Origin: Rhipicephalus microplus
Taxonomy: Eukaryota; Arthropoda; Arachnida; Ixodida; Ixodidae
DNA length: 64,000 nt
Assembly (NCBI RefSeq): GCF_043290135.1
Contig: NC_134701.1
Coordinates: 65,169,502 to 65,233,501 of the forward strand
Direction of reading: 5' to 3'
Shown here: piece by piece, positions 37,758 to 49,079 of the stretch
Numbering within the stretch: position 1 is the first letter of the stretch
Layout of the letters: each line of letters starts with the position of its first letter
Position numbers and translations under genes: made by a program
Notes under the pieces: model-generated
Database searches by the model: none
Told to the model about the DNA's origin: nothing
Seen by the model: the letters and a program-made list of their open reading frames with translations, nothing else

Positions 37758-39138
37758 ATCGTGCACATCACTGTGCCGCTGGCCTTCTTGGTGGTAAGTC
37801 CCAGTCGACTGCGTGTGGCATACCTTCTTTTCGCGTATGCTTACTCCACTCTTTCTATTTTTTTCTTCCCCTTACTGCTACATCACCCTGGGCACCACGT
37901 CTTCTTCCTGCTCCGTGTTCCACGTGTCCTTGTTTACGGGGGCTGCTCGGAGCTGCCTGACGGCTTTTTTTCCTTCTTGTTTTTTTTTCTTATCTTTTCT
38001 CCCTTCCTATTCTACGTGGGCACATTCAGCCTTTGCAGTACACACTCACCCCTTCACTATCAGTTCGGGAGTGCCGTAACTTTTTCTCACTTGTCCAGAG
38101 GTTTCTTTTGTTTTGCTCTCTTTTTTTCTCTCCCTTCTCCTTGACGGGCGCATCTCTTCACCCCCGGCTTCTCGGTGGGCCTTTCTGTATATCGCGCCTG
38201 CCGCGTTTGTTTCTTGCGCGCGTGCGCGATACGAGTGATGGAATGCTTTTCACGACTCTACTCTTACCTCTTCTCTTCTGTCTCTTTACTTCCATCCCCC
38301 CCTTCCCTGCGCTTAACTGTGGAGGTGCCCTCGATCAAGAGAGGCAGTAACGGGACTGCGCTTTTTTCTTCCTTTTTCCTCTTTTAAAGCCACTTGGTTG
38401 GTCAGCGCAGTGCGAAAAACACTACAGACTTTGGAGTTACTTGTGTGTGCCTCTTCTAGTATAAAGGCAGACATACAAAACATAGACGTGTTGTTATGGT
38501 GCCTCAGATATGTGCAATATTTGCTTTTTTAATTGACGATCGCAACAACTATGAACGCTAAACCTTGAGCAACATGGGTGGGTGCTGTGGATGGGGTTGG
38601 CCGTTTGGTTCCCTTTGAGGTATCGTTAGGGCGGACAAACAGACAAATGTAGACAGACAGATGGACAGACAGACCACTGATTGGTGGCTAAAATTGAGGC
38701 GCGACTGAAATTTAATCCTTAAACACACAGTGGGTGGTGGCGTGAGCCGCCGCTCGATGTAAAGTACACAACCGAATCCATCCATCCATTCACACATCCA
38801 TCCATCCGTCCATCCATCCATCCAGTAAATTTCCTCCTCCTCGACTAGCTTCTACACTAGCTAAGTAGGGAAGATGTTTGACGTTCGGAATGGGTCCCTT
38901 CGATGACTCAAGTGCACGGTGGCAGCGCGAAGTAAGAGCCGTAGTCCGGTGAAGAGCCACTTTATTGCAGCCTCAGGCTATTGTTCGAGTCCAAGGCTGA
39001 ACCTTCACTCTCCTATTTCAGATTCAAACATCCTCTTTTCAACCCTAGGCCAAACAAAGAGTCTTCACACAAACTAATGACATGTTGGGACTCGCATCAT
39101 CACAACCAATCGCAGAAACACTTTCATAACAGGCACTA
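37758..39138. other. Pyrimidine-rich putative 3' UTR, then (CCAT)n microsatellite and unassigned DNA
   Basis: 37780-38400 is strongly C/T-rich with many T-runs. 38640-38680 holds ACAGACAGATGG-type repeats and 38777-38824 is an imperfect (CCAT)n array. 38880-39130 shows no gene. Confidence 0.5.
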
Positions 39139-41609
39139 CACTCTAAGGCAAAATTACCCAAAAAAGGAGTAACGCAGCCCAATAGGCGCGCGCGATGAAC
39201 GGATAGACCGTTGACGAGAAACCACAGAGGGAAGCGTGTGGCGCGAAACCACTTAGTCTCCCCGATGAACCACCCGGGGATTACAGGCAGCGCGAAAAGC
39301 GTTGCCAAGGTGACCAACCATCCTTCTTCACAGAACACACGTCCTTCTTCTCCTCTGCTGGCTCAGTCTTTCCACGTATTTTTCCGGCGAAGGTTCGCGT
39401 TGCGTCACGCTCGGAGTGCTCGACCACGGCCGCCTGGATTCGACGATCTAAAAATTACGACGTCGTGCTTGTGTGTACGCTTGGATGAGCGTGGGCTGCT
39501 GCTTTTGCGTTTCGCTGCACCCATGAAGTCTGGAGCAAGTCTTGACACGTCACCACGCCACGCTGTATATCTCTGGCTTCAAGATAGTCGCGACAAACAC
39601 ACGACAGCAAAAGTTGGGAAGGCCAATATGGTGTCCGAGAAGACAACAGGCCTATCCGATGTATACTTCAGTACGACTCGGGACAGAAAACAGCACTGGA
39701 TTCTAAGGCAAGTAGGTTATCAATCTTTATTCTACTCTACTTGTCGCGTGCGCGATACGGCTCGCGCTTGCCGGCAACGGGCTCGGGCGTGTTGTATATC
39801 GCACGCACGAAATGCAACGCGAAGGTCAGCTTCGGCGTCTGCAGTTCGCCTGTGCTTTGCGACTGCCTGGAAATTGGCCCCCGTTGCCGTCGGCCTCCCG
39901 TACGCTCGCTCATCGAGTGCTTGCCTGTCTTCAACACCGCGATGAGCTCCGGGCTGACGATATTGGGCTGAGACCTCGTCGCTGTGTTGGCAGTCGTCGA
40001 AAACACGTTGCGAGTTCTCGTAAAGAGCTTGGTTGTAGTATGTCGCGTGCTGTAAGTGCACCAGCACGGGCTGGCGGGGCTTTCGCTAGCGTCGTAACTC
40101 ACTGAAAATCGGTCGCTATTACAGTCGGTCGCATGCAGCTCGGTGGCGTCCGCTGGTCACGGCGGCGGACTCGCGTTTGCGCTCTGCACTCGCTCGTGTT
40201 TGTGGAAAAGGCCGGGCCACATTACCGCCGATTTCTTCGGCGCTAGCTCCAAACCAGCTCGGCGCTGTTCGTGGCGGCGGGGAAGCGTACGTTCGCTTTC
40301 CTGTTCGAAGCTCGCTGGCGGCGCACACTTTGCGTGCAACACCGTGTTTGGTCTCGCGTTCGCTTGCTCGAGCTGAATGACGTCGCTTATTTAGGACTCG
40401 CCGTCTTGTTAGCGGCACGGAGGTTCGCAGAGTTGTGGCTGCAGCCGCCACTCCTGAGCTGTTGCGCTACGGGAATCGAAATGAGTCTTTGACAATGTGT
40501 GACTTTACGGTGGAATTATTACAAAGCCATATCTCACGCATGTTTTCATTTCACCTTGCACGTATTTCTCATATGCATTTGTATTCATCCTCTGTCACGT
40601 GTGACTCACTATTTACATACTTATTGTGCAGCCGTGGGCACACAGCGTGCTGAAGACTGTGTGCACTGGCGTCTGCGATACCTGTCATCCATTTCTTTCG
40701 TCAGAGCAGCTTCAGAAGGACTGTGCGAGATGTGAAGGTAAAGTTATTTGTGTGTCATATTTTAAAGTTTGTTTTTATACTAACGTGCACGTACTTGTCA
40801 TATGCGGGCATCTTCATCTTCTGTCACGTGTGCCTAACTATTTTTACTATATTATTGTACGTGCAGCCGTGGGAACAGAACAAACAGAAGGCTGCGTGCG
40901 CTGGCGTCTGCAATGCCTGTCATCTATCGCTTCTCTCAGAGGAGCTCCCCAAGGAGTGAACAAGATTTGACAACGAGACTGTATTTGTACACTTCACCAT
41001 GAATTCACTTAAAACAATGAGGGAACTTCATGTGTATGTAGAAAAATAAAAGATTTCGATGTCTTGCTTTTGTCTTTCTTTGTTTCTGTGACTGTGAAAG
41101 CAGTTACACATAGGTGGCTAACTACATTTTCGCGTGTTCTTTTCGGCACAATTTGTTGCTCACTGCGCAGAAAAAGAGGCGAAAAAAGTATTGGGCCTGG
41201 TGGAAAAGAAACAAAAAATAATGTTTGAACTGGGGACAAAAAGTTCATCCTAATGGAGTATTTGAGTGCATCAACCGTTTGTCTGGCAAGGTGCAACTGG
41301 GAGGAATAACGGTTACCCGGTAAGGTGTAAATGTGCGGATTAACAGTTGCTCTATAAGGTGCGAATGGGAAGACTTTATAAATGTTAGTCCTTTGGGGTG
41401 AACTTTGGGACTAGCAGTTACTGTGAGAACTAAATGTTGTTATGAGGACTGTGAGGACTAAATGTGAGGACTTAATGTTAGTCTTTCGAGGGGACTAACT
41501 GTTAGTCCTGGTGTCGTTAGCTTTTAAAGGGATTAATGGTTGTGGCAGCCCCATTAATCACCAAAACGACGAACCACACACCCTTTTAACACCCTTTTGC
41601 CTTAGAGTG
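39139..41609 (+). mobile_element. DNA transposon family 'A/B/C', copy C (2471 bp), best-preserved ends
   Basis: Ends CACTCTAAGGCAAAATTACC and, inverted, CACTCTAAGGCAAAAGGG share a perfect 15-bp core. TA lies on both sides (39137-39138, 41610-41611). Exon-like block 1 is 40632-40737 (106 bp, after TTGTGCAG and before GTAAAG). Block 2 starts at 40867 after TACGTGCAG and reaches TGA at 40957-40959 or 40968-40970 depending on frame. AATAAA is at 41045-41050. Intron plus exon are repeated at 235-bp spacing, with related intron ends (TCACGTGTG, TACTATATTATTG). Iterons lie at about 41285-41505. No transposase was recognised, so the element is probably non-autonomous. Confidence 0.8.
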
Positions 41610-41611
41610 TA

Positions 41612-44600
41612 CATTGGTAAAAACAGTTACCAAATAAAACACGCAAAGAGAAATGTTCTCTGCGTCTGACACTCTCTCCCATGCCAGGCCGTGCTGCCTC
41701 CGTCGGCAGCCGTTTTCACGCTCGACCTCCATCAGCTCTATAAATAAATGTTGCTTCGTAGAAGCCTCCTTAAGAGTGGTGAGTACACCATTGGGCTCTG
41801 TGCACTTACCAGGTGTGCGTGCGACAGCAAGGCGCCCCGACATCCTAATAACACTCGGTAATGACCTACAGCGGAGGAGGTTATGGTCGTCTCCCTTCCG
41901 CCACTTCGTCTCGGTCAGCCAAGTGGTCGCGTCCCCAAGTCCTTCTCGATAGCACGCGTGCATGCCAACAATGGCTCAAACTAAGACACTGGCGCCTGGC
42001 CTGCTTCTTTCCAGACTCTGCACCGAATAAGGCTTCCCCTTCTAGTCCCAAAGGGGACGACCTTGACTGCTCCACTCGTGAACCGTGCGAACGAAGTCTC
42101 CTTTCTTTTCTGTGCTCGGTTACACTGTACTAGAAGGGGGCAGTGGAGTGAGTGCGTTGGCCGCGCCGTATCTCGGCTGATTCTCCGGCGGGTGACAGCA
42201 GCGGCGGCACTGTAGTCTCATGTTACTGAAGATCTCAAGAGCGTCTGCTTTGGGAGCACACGCGCCGTAGCCTACGAAAGCGTGTATTTGCTCGTTTTTG
42301 CGCGTTTAATGTGTCTCTGAGTCTTTATCAGAGTATGCACACCTGCTAAGCGCCATGGTGCACGAGTGAATATGGAGTGTTACGAAGCGCGCCTCCGTCG
42401 ACGTTAAGAAGGGCGCCACGAATCTCACCGCTCGAACCACTGTTCCGAAAGATGGCGACGCCAACACGGTCCCGAAGGCACCACTGCTTCGAACTCCGCC
42501 GAGGAGGTCACCAGCCGTTTCGTAGCGTAGGTTTCTCAGCTCGCGACTGCTTCGGCGCAGAATTGATAGACGAGCGGACGAGACGACGGTGAGTTGAACA
42601 AGGTTTATGTTCAGCATATATACGGAGGTGTTACGAATTCAGCACTGGGGCCGACAGTTTAGATACTCGTAGAGCCGAGCTGTTTTCTCTGACACATAGG
42701 TCTACCACAGAACACCTACCAGTTTAGAGAACGGAAACTGTACCTTTGGGCTGTTGTATCAAAATAACATGCAAATACGTAGCGGCGGCGTACTGAGCTG
42801 CAATACCGCGAGGCGTGATGGCGCTAGTAGTACTATCATGATCAATATATTGACGCATATTTTTTTTGCTGCAGGTGGGGGGGGGGGCTGCGGCTGGTTC
42901 GCGCTGCTCGCTTCCTCTGTTTTTTTTTGTTGCCCAATCACGTTTCGCACCTGTAGTTATCGCCAGGGGACCTAGCTGGCCTCGACTGGCAAAAACAACG
43001 TCAATCAAGTCAGGTTTGCATCGTTTATTGCGAGTGTCCAAGCCGGTACAATCAATGTATACGTTCGGGTCCAAATAAAACAAGTCACTCATACATATCG
43101 AAAGCTTTCAACCCACGTGTAAAGACTCTTGAAAGCTAACAAGCATATGCATATAACTGAACATCGAAATCGCTGAATGAACGTTGCTCTCATTGTGTTG
43201 CGGCGCTCAAGTATAATAGCGTGGCTTCAGGACAAGGGTTCGATTCTGCCGTCAGATGCGACGCTTGCCCCGTAGTGTTGATCTTGAAGCGAATGCATGA
43301 TGTGGAATCGGGAAGGAAACTTGCACATTGCCGATAGATAGCTCGCGCAGTTAGAGCAATTTAGTTTTGCTAAATTTGTTAAATAAGCAATTGCGGATGC
43401 GTGCACTTCTGAATCTTTCTCGCTCTGCAATGTTACATTGAGTACTTCAGAATTCTGCAATGTCGCGTCGTGTCGAGAGCGTAGGCACTAGTTTTAAAAC
43501 TCAGCCGTGAGCCCATATCATAGGTATTATGTATTTAGAGAATTGGCCTAAAATATTTCAGGCTTGCTACATTTATTGTAGAGTTAAGTTACAAAGTTAC
43601 CACAGCTATAATTTCTCGTCGCAGGTAATGACCAGTCTTCTGAGTATGCAGCGAATATGTATGCTAAAGGAACACTTATGAGGTGTGTCCTTGCAGATCA
43701 AAAAGACCTAATTCTAAGAGAACAAGCTTCAGGTATGCATTGTACAATTTTGTTGTCTATACATTTTTGTTGGTACTCTTAAATCACACTATCTCCTCAG
43801 ACCTGAGCACAATCTCTTTTTTTTGCATAGACATATCCATGGAACTTCAGTACTCTCTTACAAGCAAGCACTCCTGAAATCAATTGGTGGTACATGATGT
43901 CAATCTGTCCGAATACTGGATCAATAAAGGTTACATTTATTACACACTTGTTATTGTGTTCACTTTTTCAGGATACTTGTGGTTGAAAATGAAGTTGCTT
44001 TCTCCCTGCTACTTTTAGAGGTTAAGACTTGAAATACGTACTATCTTGCAGTGTGGCTGTAGATAAGTGAAGATCATGTATGTTTCAACTACCTGTGCGA
44101 TTTCCTAGATTTTTTTTTCATGACCATAGTGCACAGAATTTCACTTCGTAGTGGTAGACACTATAGTTATGACAACCTAATTTAAACAGAAGCAGATGTG
44201 CACAAAGAAATCTGGAACGATTTTCTGCAAAAAAAAACAGTACCACATGCAATAAACACAATCTTGCTCCTCGTGACAGCATTCACGTCTTTGAGTAAGC
44301 TGTGCTGCAACTGCTCATCACCTTTATGATTTATTATTTTAGGAGCCCATTGAACATATGTGCAAAGCTAAAGCAATTGAGTGCAGTCTTATGAGCTTTG
44401 GTGCATATTTTTGTAACCTTGTATGAGCTAAACACAGTTAATTAAGACAAAACAGTTCTGAATGTTGTTTGTGAACTGTCACAAAGCACAACTAAATGTC
44501 GGAAAGCCTGTTAATGCCTATCACTGTGGGAGTGTTCATTATGTAGTGCAACTAATAATTCCCGACGATTCACCTGCCAACTATGAAGTGATCGCGAGTC

Positions 44601-46010
44601 GTACAGTAGTGGGCAAATTTAGATTGATTCTGGCTTCCAGGGGTTCAAACAAATGAACAAATGACATTGTAGCCTCACAGGAGACAAGACTGCTTGTCGA
44701 AACACTTGCTTTGACCCCTTATGTTAACATATTTTTCATATTTTCAAGCTTCCAGCTTTCAAGGGTCAGTTTAATTCACCTTCACCAATCCAAACTGGTT
44801 CACAGCTGTGCACGAGAAATTCAGAACTTGTGCGGCCGGAGTTCAGCGGTGCGGCATCACAAGTGAATGACAAGGTGCCGACAAGGTGGACTCCTTATTT
44901 TTGTTCGCTTAATTTAATGAGGTGCAAACATCTTGGCAAAACACGCCGCATTTATAAAGGTGGGTACAGCACCCACGTCTAATGCTATGTTGTTTGTTAA
45001 GCTGTGTGAGCGGCTGCACCAAACCAGCACCGTCAGAGTAGAAGGTACAGGAAAGTCATGAAATAGTTTTGGTGCTGTACCTCTCCTGCGCTTTTTGAAA
45101 TCAATGACAAGATTTAGAAGATGCTATTGCTGCGCCACTGAAACGAATTGCGAGGTGCAGCACTTTGTAAAATGGATCATGTGGTGCAAGCGAATCGAAC
45201 AAACCCTTAAGCACACAAGCGTGTTAGTGTTTCACCCCTATCGAATTATGGCTACAGTGGCTGGGTTCAAACAGTGTGTTGTTTAGCTCAGCAGCGCCAC
45301 ACAATCTAACTATTAGTGTTACAGCTTCAACATTATTGAAGTGTAGATTCCATGCCACGGTAGGCAGGCAATGCTTGTAGCCAATCTAAAGCACCTCTCC
45401 ATGATATGTACGGTAAAACATTCACAAATACAGCATTACATGTGTGAGGTTAGAGATGACTTGTTGTAGTGGACATTCAGATGTTTCAACGTGCTTGCAG
45501 AGTGGACATTCGGGGGTAGCCATCCTGTCATTGCATGGCAGTCTTGAAAAACAAGTAACATCACCAGATATCAATGCATGAAATCAATGCATAATCAATG
45601 CATGAAATTTCCTAAAGTAAACAAATAAACTCAGTTAATTAGTAAACAGCAGTATTTTATACATATATGTCGTGGTATACCTCATAACACGTATATCACT
45701 CAGGGCAGCTTCTTAACAAGGCATGTCATGTAGCAGGTTCCTTGCCCATTGTACACATTTGCTTCCATGTCAGGTGGGGCCAGGAGGCTGTGGCAGAAAA
45801 AGAAGTATTTCTCATTTATGTAACGCTTCCTTTGTCACACTATAGCAAAACCAGACCCATAATTATGTGATGTTTCTCAAACACGACTGCAGTAAATAAT
45901 TACCTAGCAGGTTTTTTGCACTAATATATGGGCTAGCTAAGAAGACACATGCGAGGCGACAGTGATTTATTTGCCTTCTTTTATAGCAACGGCCTGGTTG
46001 GTGTTACGTG
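41612..46010. other. 4.4 kb without a recognised gene
   Basis: A TATAAATAAATG string near 41741 and frames at 41586-41963 (minus, 125 codons) and 42306-42617 (minus) have no family match. A G-run lies at about 42877-42890 and T-runs near 42920. 43000-46000 is AT-rich with only short frames. A decayed tRNA-like box B (GGGTTCGATTC) occurs near 43238 and may be a SINE scrap. Confidence 0.4.
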
Positions 46011-46024
46011 GTGATTGAATTTCA

Positions 46025-46189
46025 TTGATTGATATGTGGGGTTTAACGTCCCAAAACCACTATATGATTATGAGAGACGCCGTAGTGGAGGGCTCCGGAA
46101 ATTTAGACCACCTGGGGTTCTTTAACGTGCACCCAAATCTGAGCACACGGGCCTACAACATTTCCGCCTCCATCGGAAATGCAGCCGCA
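46025..46189 (-). mobile_element. tRNA-derived SINE (Ruka-like), truncated at the tRNA head
   Basis: The body and 3' tail are close to the 31.2 kb copy (GGGGTTTAACGTCCCAAAAC, GACGCCGTAGTGGAGGG on the plus strand). The sequence stops at GCAGCCGCA before the tRNA-like head. The target duplication is 14 bp, GTGATTGAATTTCA (46011-46024) and GTGATAGAATTTCA (46190-46203), one mismatch. 5' truncation of a SINE is typical of incomplete reverse transcription. Confidence 0.9.
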
Positions 46190-46203
46190 GTGATAGAATT
46201 TCA

Positions 46204-48164
46204 GAATTAACTATTGAGTTAGCGACTCGTTCCCGCGTGAAGCCATGCACGCCGCAAGTAATGCACGTTTTCCCGGTTACAGATTGAGACGTTCAACAAT
46301 TTTAAAATTTAATACTGCAATGCGCTGCCACCGTGTGACGCCGACGCAATCATTGGCAAAAAAAAACAACTACATATGTTGAAATGAACCAACTAGCCCC
46401 GCAAGCAACCATCCTTAAAAAACTGAAGTGGTTTCTACTCACCGGCCCGGGCTTGGAACGGGTGTTCATCCGATTAAAGCTTCAACGGTCGCTTCGTTCC
46501 CCGAAAGTCACTCGAATTTCCTTCGCAAAAGCATTTGAACGAGTCAAATAAACAGAATGAGAAAGAATGTGCTGGTCGGCAGAGGCTCGAAATTTATACA
46601 GCGAAACGAAACAGTCCGAGACACATCCGAACGTACCGCGAGCCGTTACCTGCCGTCGCAACTGTTTGCCGCCGAAAACTTTGAAATGAGGATAATGATG
46701 TCGATAGGCTGCTACTGACTACGAGTCAGCTGGAGCAAAAACTATTACAAAAAGTTCATGACGCAGCACATAATTAGGAAAAACTACTTGCTAGAAGAAC
46801 AAAATGTTTTTTATGTGTAGCGGTACGCAAACATGTAGTAATTGATCATTTTAAAATAAAACTTGGCCTCGACGAAGGCGCCTCTGCAAGAAAGTGCAAT
46901 AGCGCGAGTGGCGAGAGAGGTTAGTAGATCCACTCTGGGTGTTTGAAGCAGAAACGCGCCGCGGTTGATTTTTTCGCCCCCACAGGTGAGCACTTGAACT
47001 TGAGAGTTTCCGGGGCCTGGGTCTACTGCTCGCGACGCGCCGCAGGGCTTTTTTTATATGCACCGGGAGGATTCTTTGAGTAACCAAATGGCCAACCAGA
47101 AGCGCCGCTGGCCGTGAGCTCAGAATTCTCCAATAGGGTCGCGGCTGGGCCACGTCGTTCTCATCAAATCCGGAGCAGCTGCGCTGCACGTGGCTGCACC
47201 CATGGACGAGTGACGTCGCCACGCATTGCATCAGACTCGCCTGACAGGAAGGCACCGATTGCTTCGACAGGCCCGCTGTGCGTGCGCGACAGAAAGGCAC
47301 TGCCGCGTGATGACGCCGTTGAGTTGTTCGCATCAGGTGGGCTCACGCGCTGGCCTTGACACAGATTGCCTTTTTCAGAGGCATGGACGTTCGGTGTGGA
47401 CTCGCAGGCATAACAGCGGGCATGCCGAAATGCGTCAATGTTTCATAAGCCTACCGACAAAAAAAAGTACAATCGGTATTCGCACGAATCCGCCTAGCTT
47501 CTCACTCAAGCGGCGCGTTGAGCTGCGCTACATCATAAGTGGCTACTGGCGATTTACAAAGAGGTAAGTATCAAAACCGCGATTAAATCTTGCGCTCTTT
47601 TTTTCGGCAGTTTCTATATCAGGAGCACTGTGCCTCACGTAAGTCCACATGCGCTCGATTGTTTCATGAGAAGTATAAGTAACGTTGCCACAACATTTAT
47701 ATCGGTGACGACACATTTATATTAGACCAGTTTTGCGGAAGATAAAAATAATGCTTTCTGAAAGGCTTTCTTGTTCTAACCGTATGCTTTCGCGCTCACT
47801 TTGCTTTTCTATGCAAGCTCCAAGAGGCCGAGCCAGGGAGCCGAGCTGAAGGAACCCCTGTACCTCCTAGTCAAGAACTTTATGCAAAAGGGGTTATCTT
47901 AAATATATTAAAAGGTGCCAGTTGTATATATATATATATTGCCCGTTTGTTCATTTGTATAAATTCACTGAAACTAGTTCTCATTTTGTATCGACAGCCT
48001 AAATTGTTCAGCTTTCGAAACATATGTTGGCGTAACGCCCTTGCAAGCCAGCAACTTTATGATGATGTTTAGTAATATAGGTGTAGTTCTTATTAAGTGT
48101 CAAAAGTGTAGGCAGGCAGTGGTGCATTTTGTTTTGAGAAATTTAGCTTGTATATGTACATAGT

Positions 48165-48167
<3 letters not shown>
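46204..48167. other. Unassigned sequence with a possible splice donor
   Basis: 46850-47560 is GC-richer. A good splice-donor string AGAG|GTAAGTA occurs at about 47560-47568 at the end of a 113-codon plus frame, so a host 5' exon is conceivable. I recognise no protein family and cannot support a gene. Confidence 0.35.

Positions 48168-48250
<83 letters not shown>
48168..48250. repeat. (CA)n microsatellite, about 83 bp
   Basis: A pure CA array. The VCVCVC frame on the minus strand is an artefact. Confidence 0.97.
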
Positions 48251-48252
<2 letters not shown>

Positions 48253-48306
48253 ATATATATAAAGACAGGCATGGTGGCTGAGTAGCCGTAGCGTTGCAAG
48301 TAGTCA

Positions 48307-48672
48307 AGTAGATCCTCCGTGAGCGGTCACAACGTAGTTTATTTTGACGTTACGACCTAGAGTCTGGCCTTCATCAGGATTGAGGGTACAGTTTGTTGGT
48401 GCTCAGCTTTATACAATCATGAATCATAGGGTGAGAGAGAGAAATAGAGAAAAAGCGAAAAAAAGAAAAAAAGAAAAGAAAAAACAGAAAAAAGAGAGAG
48501 AAAAAAGGAGAAAATAAGGTGGACTCCCACGGGCGCCCCCATTCACTCTTTCTTCCCCTTCCCCCTCCATCTTTCTCCCCTTTCTCCTTTTCACCTTTAG
48601 GATGTTTGCAGTCTGTGTATCCTTTTTACAACGCATTGTTCCCAACTAGGCGGCGCCTCTTGGCGCTGGCGG
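48307..48672 (-). repeat. PLE-C inverted terminal repeat, left arm
   Basis: It pairs with 51049-51418 in inverted orientation, with roughly 85% identity by eye and indels in the GA-rich tract. Contains the degraded hammerhead-like core at 48346-48377. Confidence 0.8.
48346..48377 (-). ncRNA. Hammerhead-ribozyme-like core, degraded (PLE-C left arm)
   Basis: Minus strand: CTGATGA, stem-II-like AGGCCAGACTCTAGGTC, then GTAACGTC where GAAACGTC is expected. The GAA core is changed to GTA, so cleavage is unlikely. It pairs by position with the better cores at 51349 and 51553. Confidence 0.4.
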
Positions 48673-49079
48673 TTCGGTGTGGTGGAAAAATAGCTTTTTC
48701 AGGAAGTCTAAACCTTTAACTACTCAGCGCTCCGTCGACATCTCGTCATAGAAATAGGGGCGCCGCGTATTGCCGCAGGGGCTGGTAAGCGGGTGAAATG
48801 GCAATTCTTACCCGCCTCTGCAATACGCGTGCAGTAGGGGCCTTCCGACTGTCCATAGGGGTGCTGTTAGGCATGTATTGTTTGGCCCAATCTATTGTAT
48901 AGTCAGGTAAAAAAAGAAACAGATGACAGCTGTACTTAGGAAGATTAGCTACATTTGGAATTATTTTGAGTTGTCCAGTGCTCTTTGCAGCTGCAGTGGC
49001 GTGCACTCAGTCATTTTTTCATCATTGCCGTTATTGTTCTATAATTCTTTACTTGCTGCAAGTGTACCTGGTTTCTCTT

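Noticed and set aside
43225..43250. tRNA gene suggested by GGGTTCGATTC
   Set aside because: No acceptor, D-arm or anticodon stem around it. At most a SINE scrap.
47226..47567. Possible host exon ending at a GTAAGTA donor
   Set aside because: One splice-like string and an unrecognised 113-codon frame are not enough. RNA evidence would be needed.
48093..48299. Frame rich in VCVCVC
   Set aside because: Produced by the (CA)n array.
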